Shown piece by piece: positions 1 to 7,935 of a DNA stretch of 64,000 nucleotides. The notes beneath the pieces are model-generated. The model saw only the letters and a list, made by a program, of their open reading frames with translations. It ran no database searches and had not been told where the DNA came from. Position numbers and translations under genes: made by a program. Within the stretch, counting starts at the first letter, position 1. The number at the start of each line of letters is the position of its first letter. The DNA is from PCRC01 sp017848435 (lineage in GTDB: Bacteria; Pseudomonadota; Gammaproteobacteria; Burkholderiales; Burkholderiaceae_C): the NCBI GenBank assembly GCA_965284315.1, contig OZ260072.1, positions 620,001-684,000 of the forward strand. Direction: 5' to 3'.

Positions 1-1018
1 AATAGGCCGGCAGGCGGCGCAGGCTGCTGCTGTAGGGCGCCATGCTGCGGCTGCCGCACTGGTGGAAGTTGCGGTACCAGACGTCGAGCAGGGCCAGGCG
101 CACCGGCAGGTTCTGCGCCAGTGGCGCCTCGCGGAAATGCCGGTCCATCGCGTGGGCACCGGCCAGCATGTCGCGGAAGGCCGAGGCCCCAATGGCGATG
201 GCCAGCGACAGACCGATGGCCGACCACAGGGAATAACGCCCCCCCACCCAGTCGGCAAAGTCAAACGTGGTGTGGATGCCAAAGGCCTGCGCCAGCGCGG
301 GCTGGCTGGTCAGGCCAACGAAGTGCCGGGCCACGTTGCGGCCGCCACCGGCCTCGAACCAGGCCTTGGCCACCCGGGCATTGCCCATGGTCTCCAGCGT
401 GGTGAAGGACTTGGACGCGACCAGAAACAGCGTGTGGGCCGGCTGCACCTTGCGCAGCACCGCCAGCAGTTCCTCGGCGTCGAGGTTGGAGACGAAATGG
501 AAGCGTTTGCCTGGCAGTGCAAACGCCTCCAGCGCTCGCACCGCCATGTGCGGCCCGAGGTCGGAGCCGCCAATGCCGATGTTGACCACGTCGGTGATGG
601 CGTCGTCGGCGCGCACCTGCTCGGCAAAGGCCAGGAAGGCGTCCAGCGTGGCGTGCACGGCCTGCAGCTCGGCCTGTTGCGCCGCAGGCACCACCGCGTC
701 TGCTGGTGCGCGCAGCAGGAAATGCATGGCCGCGCGCTGCTCGGTGGTGTTGACCGACGCGCCCGCGAACATCGCATCGCGGTGGCCTGCCACGTCGCAT
801 TGCTGCGCCAGAGCGAGCAGCAAGGCCTCCCCAGCCGGGTCGATCAGGTTCTTGGACAGGTCGGCAAACACGTGCGGTGCCGCCTGGCTGAAACGCGTGA
901 AGCGCTGGGCGTCGGCGCCGAACGCGTCGCGCAGGTTGACGCGGGCGCTGTTGAAGTGCGCCTGCAGGCCACGCCAAGCCGGCGTCTGGTCGCAGCGCAA
1001 GCGGACGGGCAGCACCAT
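1..1018 (-). CDS. pgi: Glucose-6-phosphate isomerase, N-terminal part (runs off window)
   Basis: Interconverts glucose-6-phosphate and fructose-6-phosphate in the cytoplasm. The minus-strand frame opens with ATG at 1018 (MVLPVRLRCDQTPAW) and stays open to the window edge, about 339 codons of an expected ~520-550. Family hallmarks are visible: NIGIGGSDLGP in the sugar-phosphate-binding SIS region, the SKSFTT segment, and GGRYSLWSAIGLSLA. The start lies 2 nt past the tal stop, so tal and pgi are almost certainly one transcript. The C-terminal catalytic signature is outside the window. Identification is firm; only the 3' end is unknown. Confidence 0.95.
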   Translation of the reverse strand, partial: MVLPVRLRCDQTPAWRGLQAHFNSARVNLRDAFGADAQRFTRFSQAAPHVFADLSKNLIDPAGEALLLALAQQCDVAGHRDAMFAGASVNTTEQRAAMHFLLRAPADAVVPAAQQAELQAVHATLDAFLAFAEQVRADDAITDVVNIGIGGSDLGPHMAVRALEAFALPGKRFHFVSNLDAEELLAVLRKVQPAHTLFLVASKSFTTLETMGNARVAKAWFEAGGGRNVARHFVGLTSQPALAQAFGIHTTFDFADWVGGRYSLWSAIGLSLAIAIGASAFRDMLAGAHAMDRHFREAPLAQNLPVRLALLDVWYRNFHQCGSRSMAPYSSSLRRLPAY

Positions 1019-1020
1019 GC

Positions 1021-1968
1021 TCAGGCGGCCAGCATCAGCTGCTCGAGCTTGACCGCGTCGGCCACAAAGGCGCGGATGCCTTCGGCCAGTTTTTCGGTGG
1101 CCATCGCGTCCTCGTTCAGCGCGAAGCGGAAACCCGCCTCGTCAAAGTTCACGGCGGGCAGGTCCATCGCGCGGGCCGCGTCGGCGCGGAGTGCGGGCTG
1201 CAGCGGTGCGTCGGTGGCGGCCAGCTGGGCCAGCAGCTCGGGCGCAATGGTCAGCAAATCGCAACCGGCCAGCGCGGTGATCTGGCCGACGTTGCGGAAG
1301 CTCGCGCCCATGACCTCGGTGGCGATGCCGAACTTCTTGTAGTGGTTGTAGATCTGCCGCACCGACTGGACGCCGGGGTCGTTGGCGCCGGCGCGTTCGG
1401 CCTCGTTCCAGGCCGGGCCAGCGGCTTTTTTGTACCAGTCGTAAATGCGGCCCACAAACGGCGAGATCAGCTGGACCTTCGCCTGGCCGCAGGCCACCGC
1501 CTGGCAGAACGAGAACAGCAGCGTCAGGTTGGTGTGGATGCCGCGCTGCTCCAGCTGCGCGGCCGCCTGGATGCCCTCCCAGGTGGACGCGATCTTGATC
1601 AGCACCCGGTCGATGTGGATGCCTTCGGCCTGGTACAGCGCAATGATGCGTTCGGCGCGGGTGACGGTGGCGCTGGTGTCGAAGCTCAACCGGGCGTCCA
1701 CCTCGGTGGACACCCGGCCCGGAATGGTGGCGAGAATTTCGCAGCCGAAACGCACCAGCAGGCGGTCCATCACCTCGTCCAGCGGGCGGTCGCGGAAGCG
1801 GGCCACGGTGTCGGTGAGCAGTGGTGCGTAATCGGGCTTTTGCACCGCTTTCAAAATGAGCGACGGGTTGGTGGTGGCGTCTTGCGGTTGGAATTGCGCG
1901 AGCTGTTTGAAGTCGCCGGTGTCGGCCACCACGGTGGTGAATTGCTTGAGCGCGCTGAGCTGGTTCAT
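1021..1968 (-). CDS. tal: Transaldolase
   Basis: Non-oxidative pentose phosphate enzyme that transfers a dihydroxyacetone unit between sugar phosphates through a lysine Schiff base. The protein is 315 aa, the normal length of class I transaldolase. The Schiff-base lysine is in RVLIKIASTWEGI (about Lys125) and the early aspartate is in VVADTGDF (Asp16). I start at MNQLSALKQF because homologues begin there; an upstream in-frame extension toward 2268 runs into the divergent regulator and is unsupported. It is followed directly by pgi and is divergent from the HexR-like gene, a plausible regulator of this sugar operon. Confidence 0.95.
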   Translation of the reverse strand: MNQLSALKQFTTVVADTGDFKQLAQFQPQDATTNPSLILKAVQKPDYAPLLTDTVARFRDRPLDEVMDRLLVRFGCEILATIPGRVSTEVDARLSFDTSATVTRAERIIALYQAEGIHIDRVLIKIASTWEGIQAAAQLEQRGIHTNLTLLFSFCQAVACGQAKVQLISPFVGRIYDWYKKAAGPAWNEAERAGANDPGVQSVRQIYNHYKKFGIATEVMGASFRNVGQITALAGCDLLTIAPELLAQLAATDAPLQPALRADAARAMDLPAVNFDEAGFRFALNEDAMATEKLAEGIRAFVADAVKLEQLMLAA

Positions 1969-2101
1969 GGGGAAGTCTTCAGGAAGCGGTTGTCTCGGGT
2001 TGCCCGCATTATCCGGGTGTTTGTGCGGTATTTTGTGGCGCGGCCTAGCGGGCTGAAACCGGGTTACATTGCGGCTTTCCCTCCCAAGGCACCGCCCCAC
2101 C

Positions 2102-2950
2102 ATGCTCGACCGCATCAAAGCCTCGCTCACCTCGCTTGCACCGGCGGAGCAGCGCGTGGGCGAGGTGGTGCTGGCCGACCCGCGCGCCTTTGCCCGGCTG
2201 CCCATCAGCGAGCTGGCCGCGCGCGCCAGCGTCAGCAAGCCCACGGTGGTGCGTTTTTGCCGCAGCATGGGTTATGACGGCCTGTCGGACTTCAAGCTCA
2301 AGCTGGCCGGCAGCGTGAGCGAGGGCGTGCCCTTCATCCACCGCAGCGTGGACGCCGACGACAAGACCGGCGACGTGCTGGTGAAGGTGATCGACAACAC
2401 GGTGGCGGCCTTTTTGAAGTACCGCAACGACGCGAGTGCGGCCGCCATTGAGCGGGCCGTGGACGCGCTGGCCGCCGCCGAGCGCAACGGCAAACGCATC
2501 GAGTTTTTTGGTGTGGGCAACTCGGGCATCGTGGCGCAGGACGCGCAGCACAAGTTCTTCCGCCTGGGCGTCAACGCCATTGCCTACAGCGACGGCCACA
2601 TGCAGGTGATGAGCGCCTCGCTGCTGGGCGCGGGCGACTGCGTGGTGGTGATCTCCAACTCCGGCCGCACCCGCGACCTGGTGGACGCCTGCGAGATCGC
2701 GCGCCGCAACGGCGCCACCACGCTGGTGATCACCGCCAGCGGCTCCCCCCTGGCCAACACCGGCCATGTGCACCTGGCCGCCGACCACCCCGAGGGCTAC
2801 GATCGCTACAGCCCCATGGTGTCGCGGCTGCTGCATTTGATGATCATCGACATTCTGGCCACCAACCTCGCGTTGCGGATTGGTGGGAAAAAGCTGCAGC
2901 CGCTGTTGAAGGACATGAAGAACAACTTGCGGAGCAAGCGGTACACGTAG
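2102..2950 (+). CDS. hexR: RpiR/HexR-family transcriptional regulator
   Basis: DNA-binding repressor of the RpiR family, 282 aa. The N-terminal helix-turn-helix covers about residues 35-75 (ISELAARASVSKPTVVRF). A C-terminal SIS sugar-phosphate-binding domain covers about 125-265 (VGNSGIVAQDAQHKFFRLG, VVVISNSGRTRDLVDACEIA). Start is the ATG of MLDRIKASLTSLAP, the usual HexR beginning. HexR proteins sense the Entner-Doudoroff intermediate KDPG in other proteobacteria and control central sugar genes. The divergent position against tal-pgi fits such a role here, but no operator was located by eye. The specific HexR assignment is less sure than the family. Confidence 0.85.
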   Translation: MLDRIKASLTSLAPAEQRVGEVVLADPRAFARLPISELAARASVSKPTVVRFCRSMGYDGLSDFKLKLAGSVSEGVPFIHRSVDADDKTGDVLVKVIDNTVAAFLKYRNDASAAAIERAVDALAAAERNGKRIEFFGVGNSGIVAQDAQHKFFRLGVNAIAYSDGHMQVMSASLLGAGDCVVVISNSGRTRDLVDACEIARRNGATTLVITASGSPLANTGHVHLAADHPEGYDRYSPMVSRLLHLMIIDILATNLALRIGGKKLQPLLKDMKNNLRSKRYT

Positions 2951-2998
2951 GTCTGTGCTCTGTAACTCCCCCTCTTATGGCGGACGGCGGGGGTGTAC

Positions 2999-3307
2999 GT
3001 TCTCCGGCCTGCTCACGGGAGAAGGTTTGTGGTCAGCAAGCGGGCTGGCGTGAAGGCTTCTTGTAGCGCGCCAATGAATGGGCCACCGCGAATGGGGCCT
3101 GCGCCCGCACACCCCCACCCTCCACCGTTGAAGCATTGTTGGCGTGCCGTGAATGCACCGCGTGCCAACACCTCGCTGGAGGCCGGTGGTCTGGGCACGC
3201 GGGCGCAGGCCCCATTCGCGGTGGCCACACAAGCCCGCGCGCCAGCACAGCCTTCACGCCCGCCCTTCTGCGTTCAAGCCCAGTCGCCCGCGAGCAGGCC
3301 GGAGAAC
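2999..3307. repeat. 309-bp imperfect giant palindrome
   Basis: Four pairs of arms share one centre at about 3153.5. 2999-3014 pairs perfectly with 3292-3307 (16 bp). 3042-3057 pairs with 3250-3265 (15 of 16). 3081-3108 pairs perfectly with 3199-3226 (28 bp). 3137-3143 pairs with 3164-3170 around the centre. A further inverted match joins 3179-3198 to 3310-3329 (19 of 20). The shared centre shows one folded unit rather than chance repeats. It could act as a large hairpin between the convergent transcription units or be a non-autonomous element; function unknown. Confidence 0.85.
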
Positions 3308-3360
3308 GGGTGCCCAGACCGCCGGCCTCGCCACACAGCCCCCAAAACAGCCCAAAGGCA

Positions 3361-3426
3361 TTTTTAAAGCCTTTGAGGCCTCAAGCCCTAGCGAAAACTA
3401 ACGGTACAGCTATGAAATAAATAGCA
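3361..3426 (-). repeat. Dispersed repeat, copy A (about 65 bp)
   Basis: Read on the minus strand it begins TGCTATTTATTTCATAGCTG and continues through GCTAGGGCTTGAGGCC to CTTTAAAAA. The same layout recurs at 17253, 20831, 25331, 32140 and 45474, with partial copies at 7883 and 36379. It ends against the stop of the ABC ATPase gene. Confidence 0.8.
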
Positions 3427-4425
3427 TCAACTCAACCGACCTTCCACCACCCCATGGCAGGCAATCTGAATGCCCTGCCAGCTTTGCAACACCGGCCGTT
3501 CGCTGCGGCAGCGCGCATCGGCGTGCGGGCAACGCGGGTGAAAACGGCAGCCGGTGGGTGGGTCGATGGGATTGGGCACCTCGCCCTGCACGGGCAGGCG
3601 CGCACGGCCAGCGTCAGGCCGGAGCCGGGGGATCGCGTCCAGCAGCATGCGGGTGTAGGGGTGGCGGGGCTGGCGGAACAGCGTGGCCTTGTCGGCCAAT
3701 TCAACAATCTGGCCCAGGTACATCACGCCCACCTGGTCGCTCACGTGCTGCACCACCGCGAGGTTGTGCGAGATGAACAGGTAAGTGAGCCCGCGCTCGC
3801 GCTGCAGGTCTTTCATCAGGTTCAGCACCTGCGCCTGCACGCTCACGTCCAGCGCGGACGTGGGCTCGTCGCAGACCAGCAACTCGGGCGTCGTGGCAAG
3901 TGCACGGGCAATGGAAATGCGCTGGCGCTGGCCGCCAGAAAACTGGTGCGGGTACTTGGGCGCGTCTTGCGCGGCCAGACCAACAGACGCGAGAAGCTCC
4001 CCCACGCGGGCCTGCAGCTCGGCTGCGCTGCCGGCCAAGCCGTGTGTGCGCAAAGGCTCGGCGACGATGCGGCCGACCGTCCAGCGCGGGTTCAGGCTGG
4101 CGTAGGGGTCCTGAAAAATCATCTGTATGCGGCGGCGCAGCGCCAAGCCTTGGGCCGACTTGAACGTGGCGGACACGTCCTGGCCGTCGAAGGTGATGTG
4201 GCCGGCATCGGGCGTGTGCAGGCCCAGCAGCAGCCGGGCCACCGTGCTTTTGCCACAACCCGATTCGCCCACCAGCGCCAGCGTCTGCCCGCGCGGGATG
4301 CTGAAGCCCACACCGTCTACCGCCTGCAGCAGCCGGCGCGGCTGGCGGGCCAGCACGCGTTGCAGCCAGGGGGCGGATACGTCAAAGGCTTTGGACAAAC
4401 CCGTCACTTCCAGCAGTGGCGTCAT
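3427..4425 (-). CDS. Peptide-type ABC transporter ATP-binding protein (OppF/DppF-like)
   Basis: Cytoplasmic ATPase subunit powering import of a peptide-like solute, 332 aa. Walker A is GESGCGKST, the signature is QFSGGQRQRISIARAL, and Walker B is LLVCDEPTSALD, followed by the switch histidine in LFISHNLAVV. The C-terminal oligopeptide/dipeptide extension with GCRFHPRCPHADARC is present. ATG at 4425 overlaps the stop of the upstream ATPase gene by 4 bp (ATGA), indicating translational coupling. Last gene of the operon. The solute cannot be read from the ATPase. Confidence 0.92.
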   Translation of the reverse strand: MTPLLEVTGLSKAFDVSAPWLQRVLARQPRRLLQAVDGVGFSIPRGQTLALVGESGCGKSTVARLLLGLHTPDAGHITFDGQDVSATFKSAQGLALRRRIQMIFQDPYASLNPRWTVGRIVAEPLRTHGLAGSAAELQARVGELLASVGLAAQDAPKYPHQFSGGQRQRISIARALATTPELLVCDEPTSALDVSVQAQVLNLMKDLQRERGLTYLFISHNLAVVQHVSDQVGVMYLGQIVELADKATLFRQPRHPYTRMLLDAIPRLRPDAGRARLPVQGEVPNPIDPPTGCRFHPRCPHADARCRSERPVLQSWQGIQIACHGVVEGRLS

Positions 4426-5402
4426 GGCGCTCTTTCGGAGACTGCATGCAGCCAGCAGGCAGCCTGTGTGGCACCGGCTGGCAACAGCTCAGGCCGCGCC
4501 TCCTGGCACCGCGCAAACGCCTGCGGGCAACGCGGGTGGAAGCTGCAGCCGGCGGGCACCGCGTCCAGCCGCGGCATGGCGCCGTCGATCTGCCGAAGGC
4601 GAGGGACGCTGGTGGCCATGTCGGGAATGGCCGCCATCAGGCCGGCGGTGTAGGGGTGGCTGGGCCGGTGCAGGATGGCCTGCACCGGGCCGATTTCGGC
4701 GATGCGGCCGGCGTACATCACCGCCACGCGGTCGCAGCTCTCGGCGATCACGCCCATGTCGTGGGTGATCAGCAGCACCGCCGTGCCGCGTTCGCGGCAC
4801 AGGCATTTCAAGAGCGCAATGACCTGCGCCTGCACCGACACATCGAGCGCCGTGGTGGGCTCGTCGGCCACCAGCAGCTGCGGCTCGGCGGCCAGCGCCA
4901 ACGCGATCACCACCCGCTGCCGCATGCCACCCGAGAACTGGTGGGGGTAGTGGTGTAGCCGCTCGGCGGCGGCGGCGATGCCGGTGTCGGACAGCAACCC
5001 CACCGCACGGCGCTGCGCCTCGGCGGGCGTGACCGGCAGGTGCGCCAGGATGGTCTCGGTCAGCTGCCGGCCCACGGTGTACAGCGGGTTGAGTGCGGTC
5101 AGCGGGTCCTGGAAAATCGCGCCAATCTGCCGCCCGCGAATGCGCCGCAGGGCGGCTTCGGGCAGGCCGTTGATGCGCTGGCCGTTCAGCCGGACCTCGC
5201 CGCTGCGGATGCGCCCCGGTGGCGGCAACAGCCCGATGATAGCCGCGCCGGTGAGCGACTTGCCCGCGCCCGACTCGCCCACCATGCCCAGAATTTCACC
5301 GGGTGCCAGGGTGAACGACACACCGTCCAGCGCGGTGAGCGTGCCGTGGCGGGTGGGGAACTCGACCGTGAGGTGGTCCACTGCGAGCAAAGAACCGGTC
5401 AT
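4422..5402 (-). CDS. Peptide-type ABC transporter ATP-binding protein (OppD/DppD-like)
   Basis: Second ATPase subunit of the importer, 326 aa. Walker A is GESGAGKSLTG, the signature is QFSGGMRQRVVIALAL, Walker B is LLVADEPTTALD, and the C-terminus has the OppD/F motif SFHPRCPQAFARC. I start at MTGSLLAVDHLTVEF (ATG at 5402), which overlaps the stop of the permease gene by 4 bp. An in-frame extension to 5504 reads into the permease and lacks family similarity. With the OppF-like partner it forms the usual heterodimeric motor. Confidence 0.92.
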   Translation of the reverse strand: MTGSLLAVDHLTVEFPTRHGTLTALDGVSFTLAPGEILGMVGESGAGKSLTGAAIIGLLPPPGRIRSGEVRLNGQRINGLPEAALRRIRGRQIGAIFQDPLTALNPLYTVGRQLTETILAHLPVTPAEAQRRAVGLLSDTGIAAAAERLHHYPHQFSGGMRQRVVIALALAAEPQLLVADEPTTALDVSVQAQVIALLKCLCRERGTAVLLITHDMGVIAESCDRVAVMYAGRIAEIGPVQAILHRPSHPYTAGLMAAIPDMATSVPRLRQIDGAMPRLDAVPAGCSFHPRCPQAFARCQEARPELLPAGATQAACWLHAVSERAP

Positions 5403-6301
5403 CGGAGTTTGGGGTTCAGCGCATCGCGCAGCCAGTCGCCCAGCAGGTTCACACTCAGTGCGATCAGCACCAGCATCGCGCCGGGGAACACGGTGATCCA
5501 CCACTCACCGGAAAACAAAAAATCGTTGCCCACGCGGATCAGCGTGCCGAGCGAGGGCGAGGTGGGCGGCACGCCCACGCCCAGAAAAGACAGCGTGGCC
5601 TCGGTGATGATCGCGGTCGCCACCTGCAGCGTGGCCAGCACCAGCACCGGCCCCAGCACATTGGGCAGCACATGCTGCACCATGATGCGCCAGGGCATCA
5701 CGCCCACCACGCGCGCGGCCAGCACGTACTCCTTGTTTTTTTCCACCAGCGTGGCGCCGCGCACGGTGCGCGCGTACGGCACCCAGCCGGTGAGCGTGAT
5801 GGCGACGATCAGCACGCCAAAGGCCACCAGCGCCGCCGCGTCGGGGAACAGCGCGCGGCCCACACCGGCCATCAACAGCGCCACCAGGATGGCGGGGAAT
5901 GACAGCATCACGTCGCACAGCCGCATCAGCAGCGCGTCGACCCAGCCCCCGCGAAAGCCCGCCACCAGTCCCAGCGCCACCCCCAGCAGCACCGACAGCG
6001 CCACCGACACGCCCCCCACCACCAGCGAAATGCGCGCGCCGTACATCAGCGCCGACAGGATGTCGCGGCCCTGGTTGTCGGTGCCGAGCAGGAAGCGGCG
6101 GCTGCCGCCGTCGCTCCAGGCGGGTGGCAGGCTGGCGTCAGAGAGTTCCAGCGTGCTCAGGTCGAGCGGGTTGTGCGGTGCGATCCAGCCAGCGAACACG
6201 GCACAGATTACGCAGACCAGCGCCAGCGCGGCGGCCAACACCGCCACCGGCGAGGTGCGAAAGCTGTGGCCCACGTCACTGGCCCACCAGCGTGCCAGCA
6301 T
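5399..6301 (-). CDS. Peptide-type ABC transporter permease (DppC/OppC-like)
   Basis: Inner-membrane permease of about 300 aa. A first membrane helix near the N-terminus (VLAAALALVCVICAVFAGW) is followed by the OppC-type N-terminal segment ending FLLGTDNQGRDILSALMYG. The binding-protein-dependent permease core follows, with the EAA-type loop EYVLAARVVGVMPWRIMVQH contacting the ATPase. The start is the ATG at 6301; a GTG lies one codon earlier. It sits between the binding-protein gene and the ATPase gene. Confidence 0.9.
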   Translation of the reverse strand: MLARWWASDVGHSFRTSPVAVLAAALALVCVICAVFAGWIAPHNPLDLSTLELSDASLPPAWSDGGSRRFLLGTDNQGRDILSALMYGARISLVVGGVSVALSVLLGVALGLVAGFRGGWVDALLMRLCDVMLSFPAILVALLMAGVGRALFPDAAALVAFGVLIVAITLTGWVPYARTVRGATLVEKNKEYVLAARVVGVMPWRIMVQHVLPNVLGPVLVLATLQVATAIITEATLSFLGVGVPPTSPSLGTLIRVGNDFLFSGEWWITVFPGAMLVLIALSVNLLGDWLRDALNPKLR

Positions 6302-6323
6302 CACTCGGCGCCGCCAGCCGCCG

Positions 6324-7922
6324 TCACTTGGCCTGGACGCTGATCCACTTGTAGGGCATGAAGTTGTCGGCCAGCTGGGTGACGGCCACCTTCTTGCTCA
6401 CGCCCCAGGCCAGCGCCTGCTGGTGCAGCGGGATGTGGCCCACGTCGGCCGCGTGCAGTTCAAACGCCTGTTTGACCATGGCGGTGCGTTTGGCCTTGTG
6501 GTTCTCAGACTGGATCTTCTGTGTCAGCGCGTCCACTTCCGCGTTGCAATAGGCGCCCAGGTTGTACTGCCCGGCCCCCTGGTCGTTCGGGCAGCGCATC
6601 AGCGCGTTCAGCGCGTTGTGGCTGTCGTAGGTCAGGGGCGTCCAGCCCAGCATATAGAAGCTGGTGTCGCGCTTCAGGATTTTCGGGAAGTAGGTGCCCT
6701 TGGTCTCGGTCTGCAGGTTCACCTTCACATTGATGCGCGCCAGGTTGGCCGCCACCGCCTGGCAGATGGCGGCGTCGCTCACATAGCGGTCGTTCGGGCA
6801 GTTCATGGTCACCTCGAAGCCGCTGGCGTAGCCGGCGTCGGCCATCAGCTTCTTGGCGGCGTCCGGGTTGTAGGGCAGGCGCTTGTTCAGCTCGGGCAAA
6901 AAGCCGTTGATGCCGGGGCCGACCATCAGCGCGGTGGGGTTGGCTGCGCCACGCATCACGGTTTTCTGGATGCCGTCGATGTCGATCGCCTGGTAGACCG
7001 CCTGGCGCACCCGTTTGTCCTTGAACGGGTTTTTGCCCTTGATGTTCGAGTACAGCAGCTCGTCGCGCTTCTGGTCCATGCCCAGAAAAATGGTGCGCAG
7101 CTCGGGGCCGGTCACGGCACGGGCGTTGGCGCTGCCATTGACACGGGCAATGTCCTGCACCGGTACCGGCTCCATCACGTCCACCTCGCCCGAGAGCAGC
7201 GCGGCCACGCGGGTGGCGTCGTTGCCAATCGGGGTGAACACCACCTCGGCCACGTTGCCTTCGATCTTGCCCCAGTAGCTGCCGTTGCGCGAGAAGGTGG
7301 TGCGCACGTTGGGCTGGCGCTCGCGCAGGCGGAACGGCCCGGTGCCGTTGGCGCGAAACGAGGCGGCGTTCTCGATGCCCTTGCGCCGGTCCACCGGCTT
7401 CAGCGCCTGGTTGGTCTCGCACCACTTCTGGCTCATGATGTAGACCTGCGACACCACGTCGGGCACGATGGGGAACGGCAGCTTGGTCTCGATCTCCACC
7501 ACCGAGTCGCTCACCTTGCGCACCTCCTTGAACTCGTTGGTGTAGCTCTTCATGTCCGAACCCTCACCGGCGGCGCGCTGGAAGCTGAACACCACGTCGT
7601 CGGCGGTGAACGGCGTGCCGTCATGGAACAGCACGCCCTTGCGCAGGTCAAACCGCCACACCGTGGGCGAGGTTTGTTTCCACGAGGTGGCCAGACCGGG
7701 CGCCAGCGTCAGGTCCTTGTTGCGCGCCACCAGCGGTTCATAGACGTTGCCGGTGGTGCTGAGCTGCAACGACTCGTTCAGCGAATGCGGGTCCATGGAG
7801 AGTGCGTCGCCCTGGTTGGCAATGCGCACGGTTTGCGCCATGGCCAGGGTAGACGCTCCTAAAAACAGAGCAAGAAAAGCATATTTCACTATGGCTTGAA
7901 GCCGATTTGGCTTGAAATTCAT
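6324..7922 (-). CDS. ABC transporter substrate-binding protein, family 5 (DppA/OppA-like)
   Basis: Periplasmic solute receptor, 532 aa. A signal peptide with hydrophobic core YAFLALFLGASTLAMAQ is followed by the family 5 opening TVRIANQGDALSMDPHSLNE and GNVYEPLVARN. Start ATG at 7922 is chosen because AAGGA lies 7 nt upstream and the signal peptide begins there. Oddly, the positively charged start of the signal peptide (NFKPNRLQAIVK) is encoded by a partial copy of the dispersed repeat. The solute could be di- or oligopeptide, glutathione or an N-acyl amino acid; the neighbouring M20 hydrolase favours a peptide or acyl-amino-acid. Confidence 0.92.
   Translation of the reverse strand: MNFKPNRLQAIVKYAFLALFLGASTLAMAQTVRIANQGDALSMDPHSLNESLQLSTTGNVYEPLVARNKDLTLAPGLATSWKQTSPTVWRFDLRKGVLFHDGTPFTADDVVFSFQRAAGEGSDMKSYTNEFKEVRKVSDSVVEIETKLPFPIVPDVVSQVYIMSQKWCETNQALKPVDRRKGIENAASFRANGTGPFRLRERQPNVRTTFSRNGSYWGKIEGNVAEVVFTPIGNDATRVAALLSGEVDVMEPVPVQDIARVNGSANARAVTGPELRTIFLGMDQKRDELLYSNIKGKNPFKDKRVRQAVYQAIDIDGIQKTVMRGAANPTALMVGPGINGFLPELNKRLPYNPDAAKKLMADAGYASGFEVTMNCPNDRYVSDAAICQAVAANLARINVKVNLQTETKGTYFPKILKRDTSFYMLGWTPLTYDSHNALNALMRCPNDQGAGQYNLGAYCNAEVDALTQKIQSENHKAKRTAMVKQAFELHAADVGHIPLHQQALAWGVSKKVAVTQLADNFMPYKWISVQAK
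7883..7918 (+). repeat. Dispersed repeat, partial copy inside the signal-peptide codons
   Basis: Plus-strand sequence contains TTTCACTATGGCTTGAAG followed by CCGATTTGGCTTGAAA, matching the right half of the dispersed repeat (compare 45503-45538). It lies entirely within the 5' coding end of the substrate-binding protein gene. Confidence 0.65.
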
Positions 7923-7935
7923 CGCAATTCCTTGT

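Larger units (their letters stand above)
2951..3426. other. Non-coding convergent intergenic region
   Basis: No credible gene. Short ORFs here are products of a palindromic element and of a dispersed repeat, both listed separately. The region separates the convergent hexR gene and the 3' end of the ABC transporter operon. Confidence 0.7.

Noticed and set aside
2999..3367. Proteins in the palindrome region
   Set aside because: Mirror-image ORFs on both strands arise from the palindrome and lack SD or domains.
5040..7862. 940-aa plus-strand ORF
   Set aside because: It runs antisense to the DppC-like permease, ATPase and binding-protein genes, whose family motifs are clear. Its composition (Arg/His/Gln-rich) is that of a GC-rich shadow frame.
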